Assembly (NCBI GenBank): GCA_963978895.1
Contig: OZ022240.1
Coordinates: 1,414,979 to 1,478,978, forward strand
Source: Erpobdella octoculata
Taxonomy: Eukaryota > Annelida > Clitellata > Hirudinida > Erpobdellidae
Direction of reading: 5' to 3'
DNA length: 64,000 bases
How positions within the stretch are numbered: the first letter of the stretch is position 1; every line of letters begins with the position of its first letter. The notes under the pieces are model-generated. The model saw only the letters and a list, made by a program, of their open reading frames with translations. It did not search any database and had not been told where the DNA came from. The position numbers were made by a program, and so were the translations under genes. Below are positions 30,835 through 42,361 of the stretch, piece by piece.

Positions 30835-32604
30835 ATGACCATTTCTACTTCCACTAAACGTCTGTCATCTCTCAAAACTTCCTGCAAAGATTTCGTTCTT
30901 TTCAACTTCAAGACTACCTTTCTAGAGCATCCTCCCAGCGGTGATGTAAAAGCTTATAGGGTCAAAGATAATGTAAGTTTACCTTGTCATATTTTCAAAA
31001 AATTACTTGCTCGAGCATATATAATCGGAGTTAATATACCGGGTAAATACCTATGGCCATTTATAATAGAAGCGGATAAGTATCGGTTTGACGATCTAAT
31101 TTTGAAGGATCTAGAAACTGATTGTATTCTCCAAGTGTTAGACAATTTACCTTCAAACGCAAAACCCAGAAAAATTACAATATCTTTTGCTAAGATGAGC
31201 AAAATTTATTTTTCCTATGAAATTTTATCAGTATTTAGAAATCAGCCTTCGTTATCTAGCAATCTAGAGTGCTTAGATTTGAATTTTGAAAACTGTTCAA
31301 AACAATTGAGTCATCATGTAAACCATGAAACCTCTAATGAGGCTATGTGGATCTGTCCAAATCTAAAGCATTTATTTTTTAATTACTCGTTTGATAACTC
31401 TCGGTCTCCGTTGTTTGACGAACCTTTCGACTTTTGTAAACTGAATTTTCCAAGTGAGAAACTGGAATCATTTAGTTTAAGCTATAAGAAAATAACTGCA
31501 AAGATCGTGGAGAAATTACAAAGTTTCGTGAATCTAAAAAAGTTGGCCATAACCGGTTGTTCTGATGCGTCGCAAGAGAGATTATTCGACGCTGTATCTG
31601 CTCTTTCCAATTTGACTTGGCTTGATATTAGCAATAACGTTTTTTCAAAGTCAGACAGTCGAACATACTTAGACCAGTTGAACTTGTTGATAGACAAGCT
31701 ACCTCTCTTGTCACACCTCGATATAAGCTTTACCTTACTGACAACGTGGTTCGATTTGCGATGGACGCATCCAAGACAATTCGATTATTTAGGACTGTGT
31801 TTTTATTACACAATGTTTAGCACCGAAGTACTCGTGAGAAGTGCACTTCAATTGAATCTAAAAGCTGAAACGGTTGCCTGTTTTCAAAATGTCGATGGAA
31901 TTGTTGCTTCACTGAAGCGCTTCGGTTTAAAACCGCTCCATTTCTGTCAAAGCCTTCTGACGCTGATTGATGACAGGTTTAACGAAGAAGCCAATTGGGA
32001 GATGAAAATCGATCGCCTCTGTAGGTTCTTACAATCTGCGTTGCAGAGTTCCAGCTATGACGGTTATCTTACCGATATTTTTGTAGTGTTCAACCACCTA
32101 GCCATGATGGGACTGGTAAAAGACAATATCAAGGCGTTTTTGAAAGCTTTTTTTTTCGATTCCGGTGAAGTGGAAAAAATTAATAGCAGATTGTTGATTA
32201 TTGTACAATCCAATGTCTCCAACAATTTGTGGAAAGAAATTTTCAAAATCAAAAATCTGGTTTCTATGGTTTTAGACTGCAGCGGTTTCCTGTATGGTAG
32301 GTTTCTCTTTCTGGCTGAAATGTATGAAAAATACTATGAATTGAACAGCACACTCATGCCGAAAACCGTTGAAATAATGAAATACGCTCTGAGTTATCGC
32401 TACAAGGACGAGTGGATATGCCAGATTATTGTAGAGTTTTTTCAGACGGTAACAGACAGACACGCCGAGTGCCGACAAGCTTTAGACGAGTGGAGCATGA
32501 CCTTGCCAATCGTACTTTTCAGAGATAACAATGGCGACATTTCTTGGAGACACTCGGACAAGAAACGGACTTACGTTAATTTCCACGAAGTAAAACCAGA
32601 GTAA
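30835..32604 (+). CDS. Leucine-rich-repeat protein, intronless, 589 residues
   Basis: ATG at 30835, stop TAA at 32602-32604, no intron. The middle third has LRR-like units (LTWLDISNN, LLSHLDISFT, LKKLAITGCS). The C-terminal third is helical and reminiscent of armadillo-type repeats. This layout recalls ZYG-11/ZER1-type ubiquitin-ligase receptors, but I cannot confirm that family. There is no signal peptide or membrane helix. Being intronless among intron-rich genes, it may be a retrocopy or a lineage-specific family. A fragment of a second copy lies at 35899. Polyadenylation signal at 32662-32667. Confidence 0.75.
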   Translation: MTISTSTKRLSSLKTSCKDFVLFNFKTTFLEHPPSGDVKAYRVKDNVSLPCHIFKKLLARAYIIGVNIPGKYLWPFIIEADKYRFDDLILKDLETDCILQVLDNLPSNAKPRKITISFAKMSKIYFSYEILSVFRNQPSLSSNLECLDLNFENCSKQLSHHVNHETSNEAMWICPNLKHLFFNYSFDNSRSPLFDEPFDFCKLNFPSEKLESFSLSYKKITAKIVEKLQSFVNLKKLAITGCSDASQERLFDAVSALSNLTWLDISNNVFSKSDSRTYLDQLNLLIDKLPLLSHLDISFTLLTTWFDLRWTHPRQFDYLGLCFYYTMFSTEVLVRSALQLNLKAETVACFQNVDGIVASLKRFGLKPLHFCQSLLTLIDDRFNEEANWEMKIDRLCRFLQSALQSSSYDGYLTDIFVVFNHLAMMGLVKDNIKAFLKAFFFDSGEVEKINSRLLIIVQSNVSNNLWKEIFKIKNLVSMVLDCSGFLYGRFLFLAEMYEKYYELNSTLMPKTVEIMKYALSYRYKDEWICQIIVEFFQTVTDRHAECRQALDEWSMTLPIVLFRDNNGDISWRHSDKKRTYVNFHEVKPE

Positions 32605-33018
32605 TAAAAATTCCTACTGATTTTTTAAACGTTTGTAATCAACAGGACAAAAATGAACTATAATAAAGCTATATAGATTTGACATTTTCATAGTTTCTGA
32701 TTAATAAAGCGACATTCTTTTTTATGACATTTCCAGACACGTCAGAATGCGCATTAAATGCGTACAAATACGATAATTGAGAATAATAATAATTAAACAA
32801 AAGCAAATCAAATACAATTAAATAATAGTTTACTTATATAAATTCTAAAAAATGTCATAAAAAAATTTTTTTGTAATAAATGAAAAGCTGCCAAATCCTG
32901 AAATATAGGAAATTTGTGAAAAAAACTGATTTTTCGGCTTACTTGCTGAGCTCAAATTTGGTTTAAAGCGGTCCAACAATAGAAGACAAACAGACAGACA
33001 GTCCTTTATATCTATATA
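32605..33018. other. Spacer between LRR gene and Helitron-like copies
   Basis: AT-rich 3' flank of the LRR gene with two AATAAA signals; nothing else recognised. Confidence 0.6.
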
Positions 33019-34459
33019 TCTATATATATAAAAGAACATGTCCTGACTGACAGATGACTGACTCATAATCAATGCGCCGAGCTCAAACGCCTCATCCTAG
33101 GAACGTGAAATTTGGAACTTATATTACTTTTATAGCGTAAACATCCGCTAAGAAAGGATTTTTGAAAATTTTGCTCCTGAGGGGAAAAAACTGGAAAACA
33201 AACTTTTTTCTAAAAATTTTTTCTAAAATTTTTTTCTGAAATTTGGTATATAGATTCTTTTTGAAAAATAAAAAGATACGTGTTTCACCATTTTTTGAAA
33301 ATTCGGTTTCCCGGACCTCAAATAAGGGTTGGAAAATTGGGTTATTTGGTTTTTAAAGTAGCTTCTACTCAAAAACTGTTAATGCTACAGGAGTACAAAT
33401 TAGTATTTAGTTTCTACTCCAAAAATAATGAAATACGTGTTTTAGCATTTTTTGAAAATTTGGTTTCCAGGACTTCAAATGTGGGGTGGAAAATAGGGCT
33501 AATTGTCTTTTATAGTAACTGCTACTCAAAAACAGTAAATACCACAGATGTAAAAATTATTATTTAGTTTCTTTTCTAAAAATAAAGATATACGTGTTTC
33601 ACCATTTTTTACAAATTTGGTTTCCCGGACCTCAAATGTGGGTTGGAAAATTGGGTTATTTGATTTTTAAAGTAGCTTCTACTCAAAAACTGTTAATGCT
33701 ACAAAATTAAAAATTAGTATTTAGTTTCTATTCTAAAAATAAGGATATATGTGTTTCACCATTTTTTGAAATTTTAGTTTTCAGGACTTCAAATGTGGGG
33801 TGGAAAAAAGGTTTCTTTGGTTTTTAAAGTAACTGCTACTCAAAAACTGTGAATGCTACAGATGTCAAAATTAGTATTTAGTATTTACTCAAAAAATTAT
33901 GATATAAGTGTTTCAACATTTTCTTAAAAATTTGGTTTCCAGGACATCAAATGTGGGGTGGAAAAAAGGGTTATTTGATATCAAAATAACTGCTACTCAA
34001 AAACTGTAAGTGCTACAAATGTAAAAATTAGTATTTTGAAGTTTTGTGCCGGTTAAAAGTAGCTAAGTTCAGTTTATCACCGGCCGGGCCAAGCCGTTAT
34101 TTTAGAGTCTTCACACGGGCCAGGCCAAACCTTAAATCAAAGTGGAACGGGCCGAGGTTTTTCACCAAGTAGTTAGATATTTTAGTGATTTTAGGGTCTT
34201 CAGTTGGGCCGGGCCAAACCTGAAGTCAAGGTGGGACGGGCCGAAGTTTTTCATCAAGTATATAGAACTTCTAAGCCTGTAAGAATGGGCCGGGCCTAAT
34301 TCAGACGGGCTGTTCCGGGCCAGGAGTTTGGGTTTTTAAAACGGGCTGGGCTAAGTTGTCGACGGGCCGAGCCGAGACCTAAAAAATTGATCTCTACTAT
34401 GGATGCACGGTTCAAACTCTCTAATTTCATGCGAGCGAAGCCGCTACGGGCACTGCTAG
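33019..34459 (+). mobile_element. Helitron-like non-autonomous element, copy 1
   Basis: Starts TCTATATATATAAAAG after a host A. Ends GCGAGCGAAGCCGCTACGGG, then CACTGCTAG, followed by T. The 5' TC, 3' CTRR and A/T target are Helitron hallmarks, and the CGAGCGAAGCCG tail is common in such elements. No Rep/helicase coding; the body has repeated AAATTTGGTTTCCNGGAC-type motifs and a GGGCCGGGCC-rich 3' third. Confidence 0.65.
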
Positions 34460-34461
34460 TA

Positions 34462-35882
34462 TCTATATATATAAAAGAACATGTCCTGACTGATAATCAA
34501 CGCCGAGCTCAAACGCCTCATCCTAGGAACGTGAAATTTGGAACTTATATTACTTTTATAGCGTAAACATCCGCTAAGAAAGGATTTTTGAAAATTTTGC
34601 TCCTGAAGGGAAAAAACTGGAAAACAAACTTTTTTCTAAAATGTTTTCTAAAATTTTTTTCTGAAATTTGGTATATAGATTCTTTTTGAAAAATAAAAAG
34701 ATACGTTTCACCATTTTTTGAAAATTCGGTTTCCCGGACCTCAAATGTGGGTTGGAAAATTGGGTTATTTGGTTTTTAAAGTAGCTTCTACTCAAAAACT
34801 ATTAATGCTACAGGAGTAAAAATTAGTATATAGTTTCTACTCCAACAATAATGAAATACGTGTTTTAGCATTTTTTGAAAATTTGGTTTCCAGGACTTCA
34901 AATGTGGGGTGGAAAATAGGGCTAATTGTCTTTTATAGTAACTGCTACTCAAAAACAGTAAATACCACAGATGTAAAAATTATTATTTATTTTCTTTTCT
35001 AAAAATAAAGATATACGTGTTTCACCATTTTTTACAAATTTGGTTTCCCGGACCTCAAATGTGGGTTGGAAAATTGGGTTATTCGGTTTTTAAAGTAGCT
35101 TCTACTCAAAAACTGTTAATGCTACAAAAGTAAAAATTAGTATTTAGTTTCTACTCTTAAAATAATGATATATGTGTTTCACCATTTTTTGAAATTTTGG
35201 TTTTCAGGACCTCAAATGTGGGGTGGAAAAAAGGTTTCTTTGGTTTTTAAAGTAACTGCTACTCAAAAACTGTGAATGCTACAGATGTCAAAATTAGTAT
35301 TTAGTATTTACTCAAAAAATTATGATATAAGTGTTTCAACATTTTCTTAAAAATTTGGTTTCCAGGACATCAAATGTGGGGTGGAAAAAAGGGTTATTTG
35401 ATATCAAAATAACTGCTACTCAAAAACTGTAAGTGCTACAAATGTAAAAATTAGTATTTTGAAGTTTTGTGCCGGTTAAAAGTAGCTAAGTTCAGTTTAT
35501 CACCGGCCGGGCCAAGCCGTTATTTTAGAGTCTTCACACGGGCCAGGCCAAACCTTAAATCAAAGTGGAACGGGCCGAGGTTTTTCACCAAGTATATAGA
35601 TATTTTAGTGATTTTAGGGTCTTCAGTTGGGCCGGGCCAAACCTGAAGTCAAGGTGGGACGGGCCGAAGTTTTTCATCAAGTATATAGAACTTCTAAGCC
35701 TGTAAGAATGGGCCGGGCCTAATTCAGACGGGCTGTGCCGGGCCAGGAGTTTGGGTTTTTAAAACGGGCTGGGCTAAGTTGTCGACGGGCCGAGCCGAGA
35801 CCTAAAAAATTGATCTCTACTATGGATTCACGGTTCAAACTCTCTAATTTCATGCGAGCGAAGCCGCTACGGGCACTGCTAG
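34462..35882 (+). mobile_element. Helitron-like non-autonomous element, copy 2
   Basis: Near-identical to copy 1 (differences mostly small indels), same TC start and CTAG end, next base T. It lies head-to-tail two bases after copy 1, as if inserted at the A/T site left by it. Confidence 0.65.
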
Positions 35883-35898
35883 TATATATATAAATCCC

Positions 35899-36147
35899 AT
35901 GAACGAAAAACTCATGCCAAGAACTGTAGAAATAGTTAGATACGTTTTAAGCTTTCGCCACAGGAATAATTGGGTGTGCCGGAAGATTGGGGAATTCGTT
36001 CAGACGGTAATTGTCAGGCAAGTAGAGTGTCGACAAGCGTTAGACAGCTGTGGCGTGACCTTGCCCATCGCGTTTGGCAGAAATAAGAATGGCGACTTTT
36101 CTTGGAGGTCACTACAAAAAGTAAGCAGCAATTACTACCATTTATAG
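35899..36147 (+). pseudogene. C-terminal fragment of a second LRR gene copy
   Basis: Encodes LMPRTVEIVRYVLSFRHR, then VECRQALDS and NGDFSW. These align with the C-terminus of the intact gene (LMPKTVEIMKYALSYRYK, AECRQALDE, NGDISW). It starts right after the Helitron end and has no upstream part. The frame diverges after about residue 75. An AATAAA followed by A-rich sequence near 36470-36490 may be its old 3' end. Confidence 0.75.
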
Positions 36148-38099
36148 CCATTTCAGCTGACAATCCTCCAAGGATCCTCTCATATTCTTCAAGGATCTTA
36201 TACATTTTCGCTATGCTTGATTGTTGTAAACCAAAAATAAGTTATCTTTTTTTTATTATTCGCGTGTTTTACGATGAGCTTTTATTAGTGCCTGTGTGCA
36301 GCCTTGACATTGCTTTTGTTTTTGTGTGTGTACCTTTAAGTTATTTTTTGTCTTTGTCAGTTTCACAACAAAAAAACACAACAAAACAAAGAATTTGAAT
36401 GATCAAATTTCTATCGTTTGTAAAAAGCACTGTGTAAATTGCTAACAAATTCTGGTTTGAGTGTTCTATAAATAAAAGCATTAAAAAAATCGACAATCAC
36501 ACACACACACACGCACACACGCGCACGTACACAACACGTTCAATACAAAACAGAAAGTTTAAAAAATTTTCAATCCGCTTGGAGAACAGCAACATAAACC
36601 TAATAAAACCTGCCCGGATTTGGAATCGAAATTAGCAGCCGTACATCCGGTTGATTGAATGGAGGATTTTGGATGTGAAGAAGAATACGATGCGATAGAC
36701 TTATTGAAGAAATGAACTGGAGAAACAAAACAAAACAAGATGATTCATGAATGAATAAATAAATGAATGAATTAATTAATTAATTAATTAATTAATTAAT
36801 TAATTAATTAATGAATAAATGAATGAATGAGACTCGAGGCTTCAAATTGGAAAAGGTAAGGAAACGTGTTGCGGAAAAAAATTAAAAAACTGAAAAAAAA
36901 CAAAGAGAAAAGCAAATATCATAAATTCAACTGCAAAGTAAAAAAATTATCACAATCAATTGAAACCTTGTATGCACCGCAATAAAGAAGGAGGATGTGA
37001 AATTATTTATCGGATTAAATAATTATTGAAAAAAAAACTAAATAAATAAATAAAACATTTTATCAATTACTGCAAAACACAATAAACACCGGTTGAGTTC
37101 GCGCAATTCAGACGACATAATCATCATCAACATTATAAACCAGACACTTCATCATTATTTATCATCTCTATCTTTATTATAGTCATCATAAATAGATTCA
37201 TTATGATCACCCTAACATTCCTAACCAATAGCATCTTCATCATCATTCTTTTCAAGCTACAATCATCATCATCACATCACCGCCAATAATTTACCAGTTA
37301 ACATATTTTTTTAGCAACATCACTCGCCCGAAACTACTGGAGAAAAAATCCTGCTAATGAAATAAAGTCCACTAATGTAATAGTTTTACGAGGACACCTG
37401 GTCTAATAAATGACAGGTATCAGGTACGTACGTTGAGGCAGCGATTCTATATTTGACAATTCGACGCTAAAAATAGAAAAACTGAACCACACGTTCGTAG
37501 AGCTACAACTCAAAGCTCGGATTTAATAGAATGATGAAGATCTTGATGACGATGAAGATGTCGGTGACATAATGGTAGGGTACAAAAACGGCGAAGTCTT
37601 GTGGACGTCGTTTACACCTTTGGTGACAGGGTTGAGGTCATTGACCCCGTGACGTGACGAACTCGTCCAACTGCTGTTGCTGATGATGAAGTATCTTATC
37701 CAGGACTCCTTACAACGATGACTCGTCTGGATATGGAATAAACTGCATTGCAATCACGTGAGCCAAATTTTACTTGCAAGATTTTTGTTCTGTCTACCAT
37801 GGAAATTTTCTTCTTCTCCTTCCCACTCTTAATTCGTTGTACGAAATATCGAACTGACCCGGTTGACCTCTCGACTGAATTTTAAGAAGAAAGAAAAAAG
37901 TTATGCAACTGGATGATAAAAATCCATCGGCAAAGGCATTCCATCCTGCCGGGTTTAACAGGACCAAAAACTGAACTACTGACTGGGGTTAGTATTAACG
38001 TAACAGTAAAACTTTTGCGGCTACTTTTTTTCTTTCCTATTAAATTCGCAAAAACAGTTTTTTTTCTCTCAAATTTAATTTTCTCGGCATGAAGACACT
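36148..38099. other. Intergenic and 3' flank of the HCN gene
   Basis: AT-rich sequence with a short TTAA repeat (36770-36812) and scattered ATC-rich patches; no coding sequence recognised. It contains the HCN 3' UTR on the minus strand; a possible minus-strand AATAAA lies at 37173-37178. Confidence 0.55.
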
Positions 38100-39739
38100 T
38101 CAAGAGTAGTCGTTTTCGTCTGATCCGATGACGATGACCGGCGGAATCATCGGCTCGAATCCGCCGACCGATTCGCCGCCGACTACTTTGTCGCCGGAGT
38201 TGAATTTAGAGTCCGGTTCGTCTTCTCCTTCATCGGCTTTTTCGTCGCCGGTTCCCGCCGGTCTTTCCTCGTCCTCGTGGAAACAGTTGTCAACTCGCTG
38301 CTTGGCAACGGACTCCATGACCTGTCGCATGTTCGGGTACCTTTCCAGGACGGAGACGAAGTGGTCGACGGCGAGCGTGAAGACGTTGCAGTAGTTGTCC
38401 GCTTTGACGCTGGCCACCCGCTTCGTATTGGCCAGTAGGCAAACTTCTGAAAATTTAGTTACCGATTATGTATGTTTAGCTTATTCTCTTCAACGAATAA
38501 AAATTTTTTTATCAATTTTTAGTTAAAAATTTATATTTTATTGCCGCTGATTTTAAAAAAATTAAACAAAATATTTCTTGTATAAATGAACCAATCACCA
38601 CCACTCTATTTTTCATCATGCTTATCAACCAAAAATTTCCACTTATTTACCGATTATTTTAGCTTATTCTATTCAACAAATAAAATATTTTTGCTTATTT
38701 TTAGTTAAACACTTTTATTTTACTGCTCCTGATTAAAACCAAACAAACAAAATTTAAACAAAAAATTTTTCTATATAAATGAAACAATCTATTATTTTAT
38801 CGTGTTTTAAAATCAAAATCTCCACTCGCTCGCTACGACATCGACTCACCTCCGAAATACGACCCCTCCGACAGCTTGGCCACGCACTTTCCAGCTTTGT
38901 TCAGTATGGAAACCGTTCCCTCCTGGAGGAAGTACATCTTATTGCCCACCGTTCCCTCTCTGACGATAACGTTGCCCGGCAGGTACACCTCGCTCTGGAG
39001 TTTCGACACTAAGTCTGAGACGAAGTTCTGGTCGGCCTTCTCGAAGAACGACACGGACGAGATCAGACTCCGACAGTTGAAGTTTACAATCTCCTGTGTT
39101 GGAAAAAATAGAGAATTTGGTTGAGTAGACAGACACCTTGAGAGGTAGATGAGAGGCTGCTTAGTGAACGTTTGATCCCCGAAAATGATCAGACATTTTA
39201 GTTGTTTGGACAACAAAGATAACTTGTTTGCCATCAAATAAAGATTAAAAAATAAAAAAATACTATTCAAATACTTTTCATACACCACCCTATAACGTAT
39301 GACCTATGCCCTATGCCCTATGACCAATGTCCCATGACTTAGGACGTGCTAGCTAGTTTGTCAAGATACCTTAGCATCTTCAGAAGGTTATAATCCATCG
39401 AAGATGTTTTTTGTCCATCATCGACAGCTAACCTCTTGACCTAATAGCCTCATGACCTGCTAACAAGTGACCTACCTACTAACCTCGTGACATAATAGCC
39501 TCGCGGCCTGCTAACAAGTAACCTACTAGCTTCGTGACCAATTAACAAGTAACCTACTAGCTTCGTGACCAATTAACAAGTAACCTACTAACCTCGTGAA
39601 GACATTCGTTGACCTCGGCGAGAATGCTGGTCTCGTCGAACATCTTGCCCCTGTAGCGATGCTCGTAGTACTTGGTGATGTTCCTACGGAGAGGTCGAGG
39701 CAGTTTCCTATAAGACATGTACTCGTCTATCTGCTGGAA
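38100..39739 (-). CDS. HCN C-linker, cyclic-nucleotide-binding domain and C-tail (3 exons)
   Basis: 39739-39593: C-linker, [16 protein letters not shown] then [13 protein letters not shown]. 39093-38850: CNBD beta-roll, [20 protein letters not shown], ending SYFG. 38446-38100: a split codon gives Glu of the phosphate cassette ([18 protein letters not shown]), then the C-helix [17 protein letters not shown] and about 55 acidic residues. The cassette Arg that binds the cyclic-nucleotide phosphate is present. The next residue is Val, as recalled for sea-urchin HCN, where mammals have Thr. Confidence 0.93.
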
Positions 39740-42290
39740 CTGTTGGGAATTTCAAGATCGTAAGACATTTCATTGCGATAAATGTCATATGCTGATTAGG
39801 GTGGTGGTGGTAGTGGTGGTGGTGGTGGTTGTGGTTGTGGTGGTGATAGTATAATAAATTAACGTTAATTAATGAATGATTGTAAAAAAATGTTTTATTT
39901 AAAAATCAGGTTTTGTTATACGAAATAAAAATAAATATATTTCAACTTTTTCGTAAACTCTTTCGTACACACTTAGACGTAGCCACCAAATTTAGCTAAA
40001 AGCCATTAAGAGTACCTCATGCCAGCTGGTGATACAGCTACTATACTAGTGTCACAACCATTCATCAAATCTAATTTTTCGAACCACTCTGGTGAAAAAA
40101 ACGTGTCAAACCTTCTCCTGGTAGAGTCGCTTGGAAATGCCGAAAGACTGTATGATGGTGGTCGACTGCCCGACGAATAGAGCGTAGCAGGTGGCCCCGG
40201 TCAGCATGCTGATGATGGTCAGCCAGACGTCGGTGGTGCTCTGGGGCGGGTAGCGACCGAAGCCGATGCTGAGCATGTGCGAGAGGGCCTTGAAGACGGC
40301 CCAGGTGTACTGCTCGGTCCACTCGCTATCCTGTATTTGCAAATCGAACCCACCCGCCCATCAATTAGAGCGAGGCCGAATTAAATTGAAGCAATTATTG
40401 AAGTATATCACCCTCCGCACACATGCTTAAACGCGAACGCACGCACAGACACATGCACGGACACACGCACACGCAAACGCACGCGCACACGCCTACACAT
40501 ACTACCAAGTAGTCAGACGACACGTCACACAAGCAAGAGCGTGATGATATCGCTCTCAGACTTATCGATTTTCGATGTTCCAAGACACGCGCACTGCGTT
40601 TGTGGACATTTTGTGGCGGGCTTTTGAAGCGTACCTATGGTACCGTCTCTTTTTGTATCTATGGTATAATCTCGTTTTCGTATCTATGGTATCGTCTTGT
40701 TTTCGTATATACGGTAAAGTCTCGCTTTTGGGTCTCGTCTCTCTTTTGCATCTAAGGTCTAAGCAAATTTATATTTTTATTATATTTGTCATGCTTTTTT
40801 CGTTTGTCAACATCTCTGTCAGCCTGGTCTGCTGTTCGAATCTTCAACGCGGAATTGTACCGAGTAAGCCCTTCTTTCTTGTTTGCATTCAAATGAATGT
40901 AAGAAAACATAAATAAAAAAATAATAAAAGGAAAAAGGAACAGAGAGAAAGACAGAGACAGAAAATAATGGAAAAAGAGAACGAGAGAACAAGAAAGAAA
41001 GAAAGAGCAAGAGATGGATATGCTAAGACTGACAAGATAATCAAGATAAATCCCTACAATATACAACAACAACAAAACAACAGTCGAGTAGTCTCGCACG
41101 GATGCCCCACTTGTTTTACAAACATAGAAAATTTATTAAGTAACTTTTTATGGACGAGCGTTATTCTGTCACCCGTTTCACTGTCCCAGTCACGTATCTT
41201 TTCCAGTTTTTGCTTTTTTCCCCCACCCAATAAGAAATTAACCCTATAGCAGACCTTCAAGTTTTCCAGGGCAGTCCAACTATCCCCCGGGTAGTGCTGG
41301 AGCATCGGGACGAACCACTGCAGACAGCCGTTCCAGTGGCCGAGTAGAAGAATGATGAAGACGAGACTCAAGATTTGCATGAGGCGACTGGCCATCTGGA
41401 CGAACTGGTTGTGGGATGGTTGATGGTGGATGGTTGGTGGGATGGTTGGTCGGATGGTTGGTGGTATGGTTGGTGGGATGGTTGGTAGGATGGTTGGTGG
41501 GATGGTTGGTGGGATGGTTGGATGAAAAAATATTGAGGAGTATAAAATTTATGGGTGAAACTAGTAATTTGAATATAATGGGCTGACGAGCGATGGTGAT
41601 AAAAGATTTATTGGGAAATTATTCGATCGGCTTAAGCGATGATATAATAAATTGAAAAAAGTTTTTGAATGTTTGACTATGGTGTGGACTCTATGGAATT
41701 AATTATAACAGATTAAATAATCAAAAATTTTCCAAGAGTTGAAAGCTGGAACGGTTTTCAGGTGGAGTTGATAATTTAATGAACAGGTGTGTAGGTGGAT
41801 TGATGGAAAGCAGGTAAACACGAGGATGGGCGGATGGATGAAACGAAACTGAAAACTGAAAACCAACTGAAGATTGGAAAGATTGACGAACTGGAAGATA
41901 AATGTGATTTTGAACGGATGAGAGGCCGGAAATTTAATTAAATAGAAGCAAACACACATACCAATATTCTTTGGAGACTAATAAACAAACAGACGCACAG
42001 ACATACAGTAAGAAAATATACACACATCCATACGGATACACTTAAACGTATACACACCGATGCACACAAATGCACAAAGACACAAACATATGTACAGCGA
42101 TTTGAAATTATGAATGAAAACATAGGCACAAAGAGAAAAAAACTCAGATTCAATCAGAGAAACACAGTTATGCACACATATGCAAACATATATATATATA
42201 TAAATACTCATATGCACACAGTTATGCACACATATGCAAACATATATATATATATATACTCATATGCACACAGTTATGCACACATATGCA

Positions 42291-42361
<71 letters not shown>

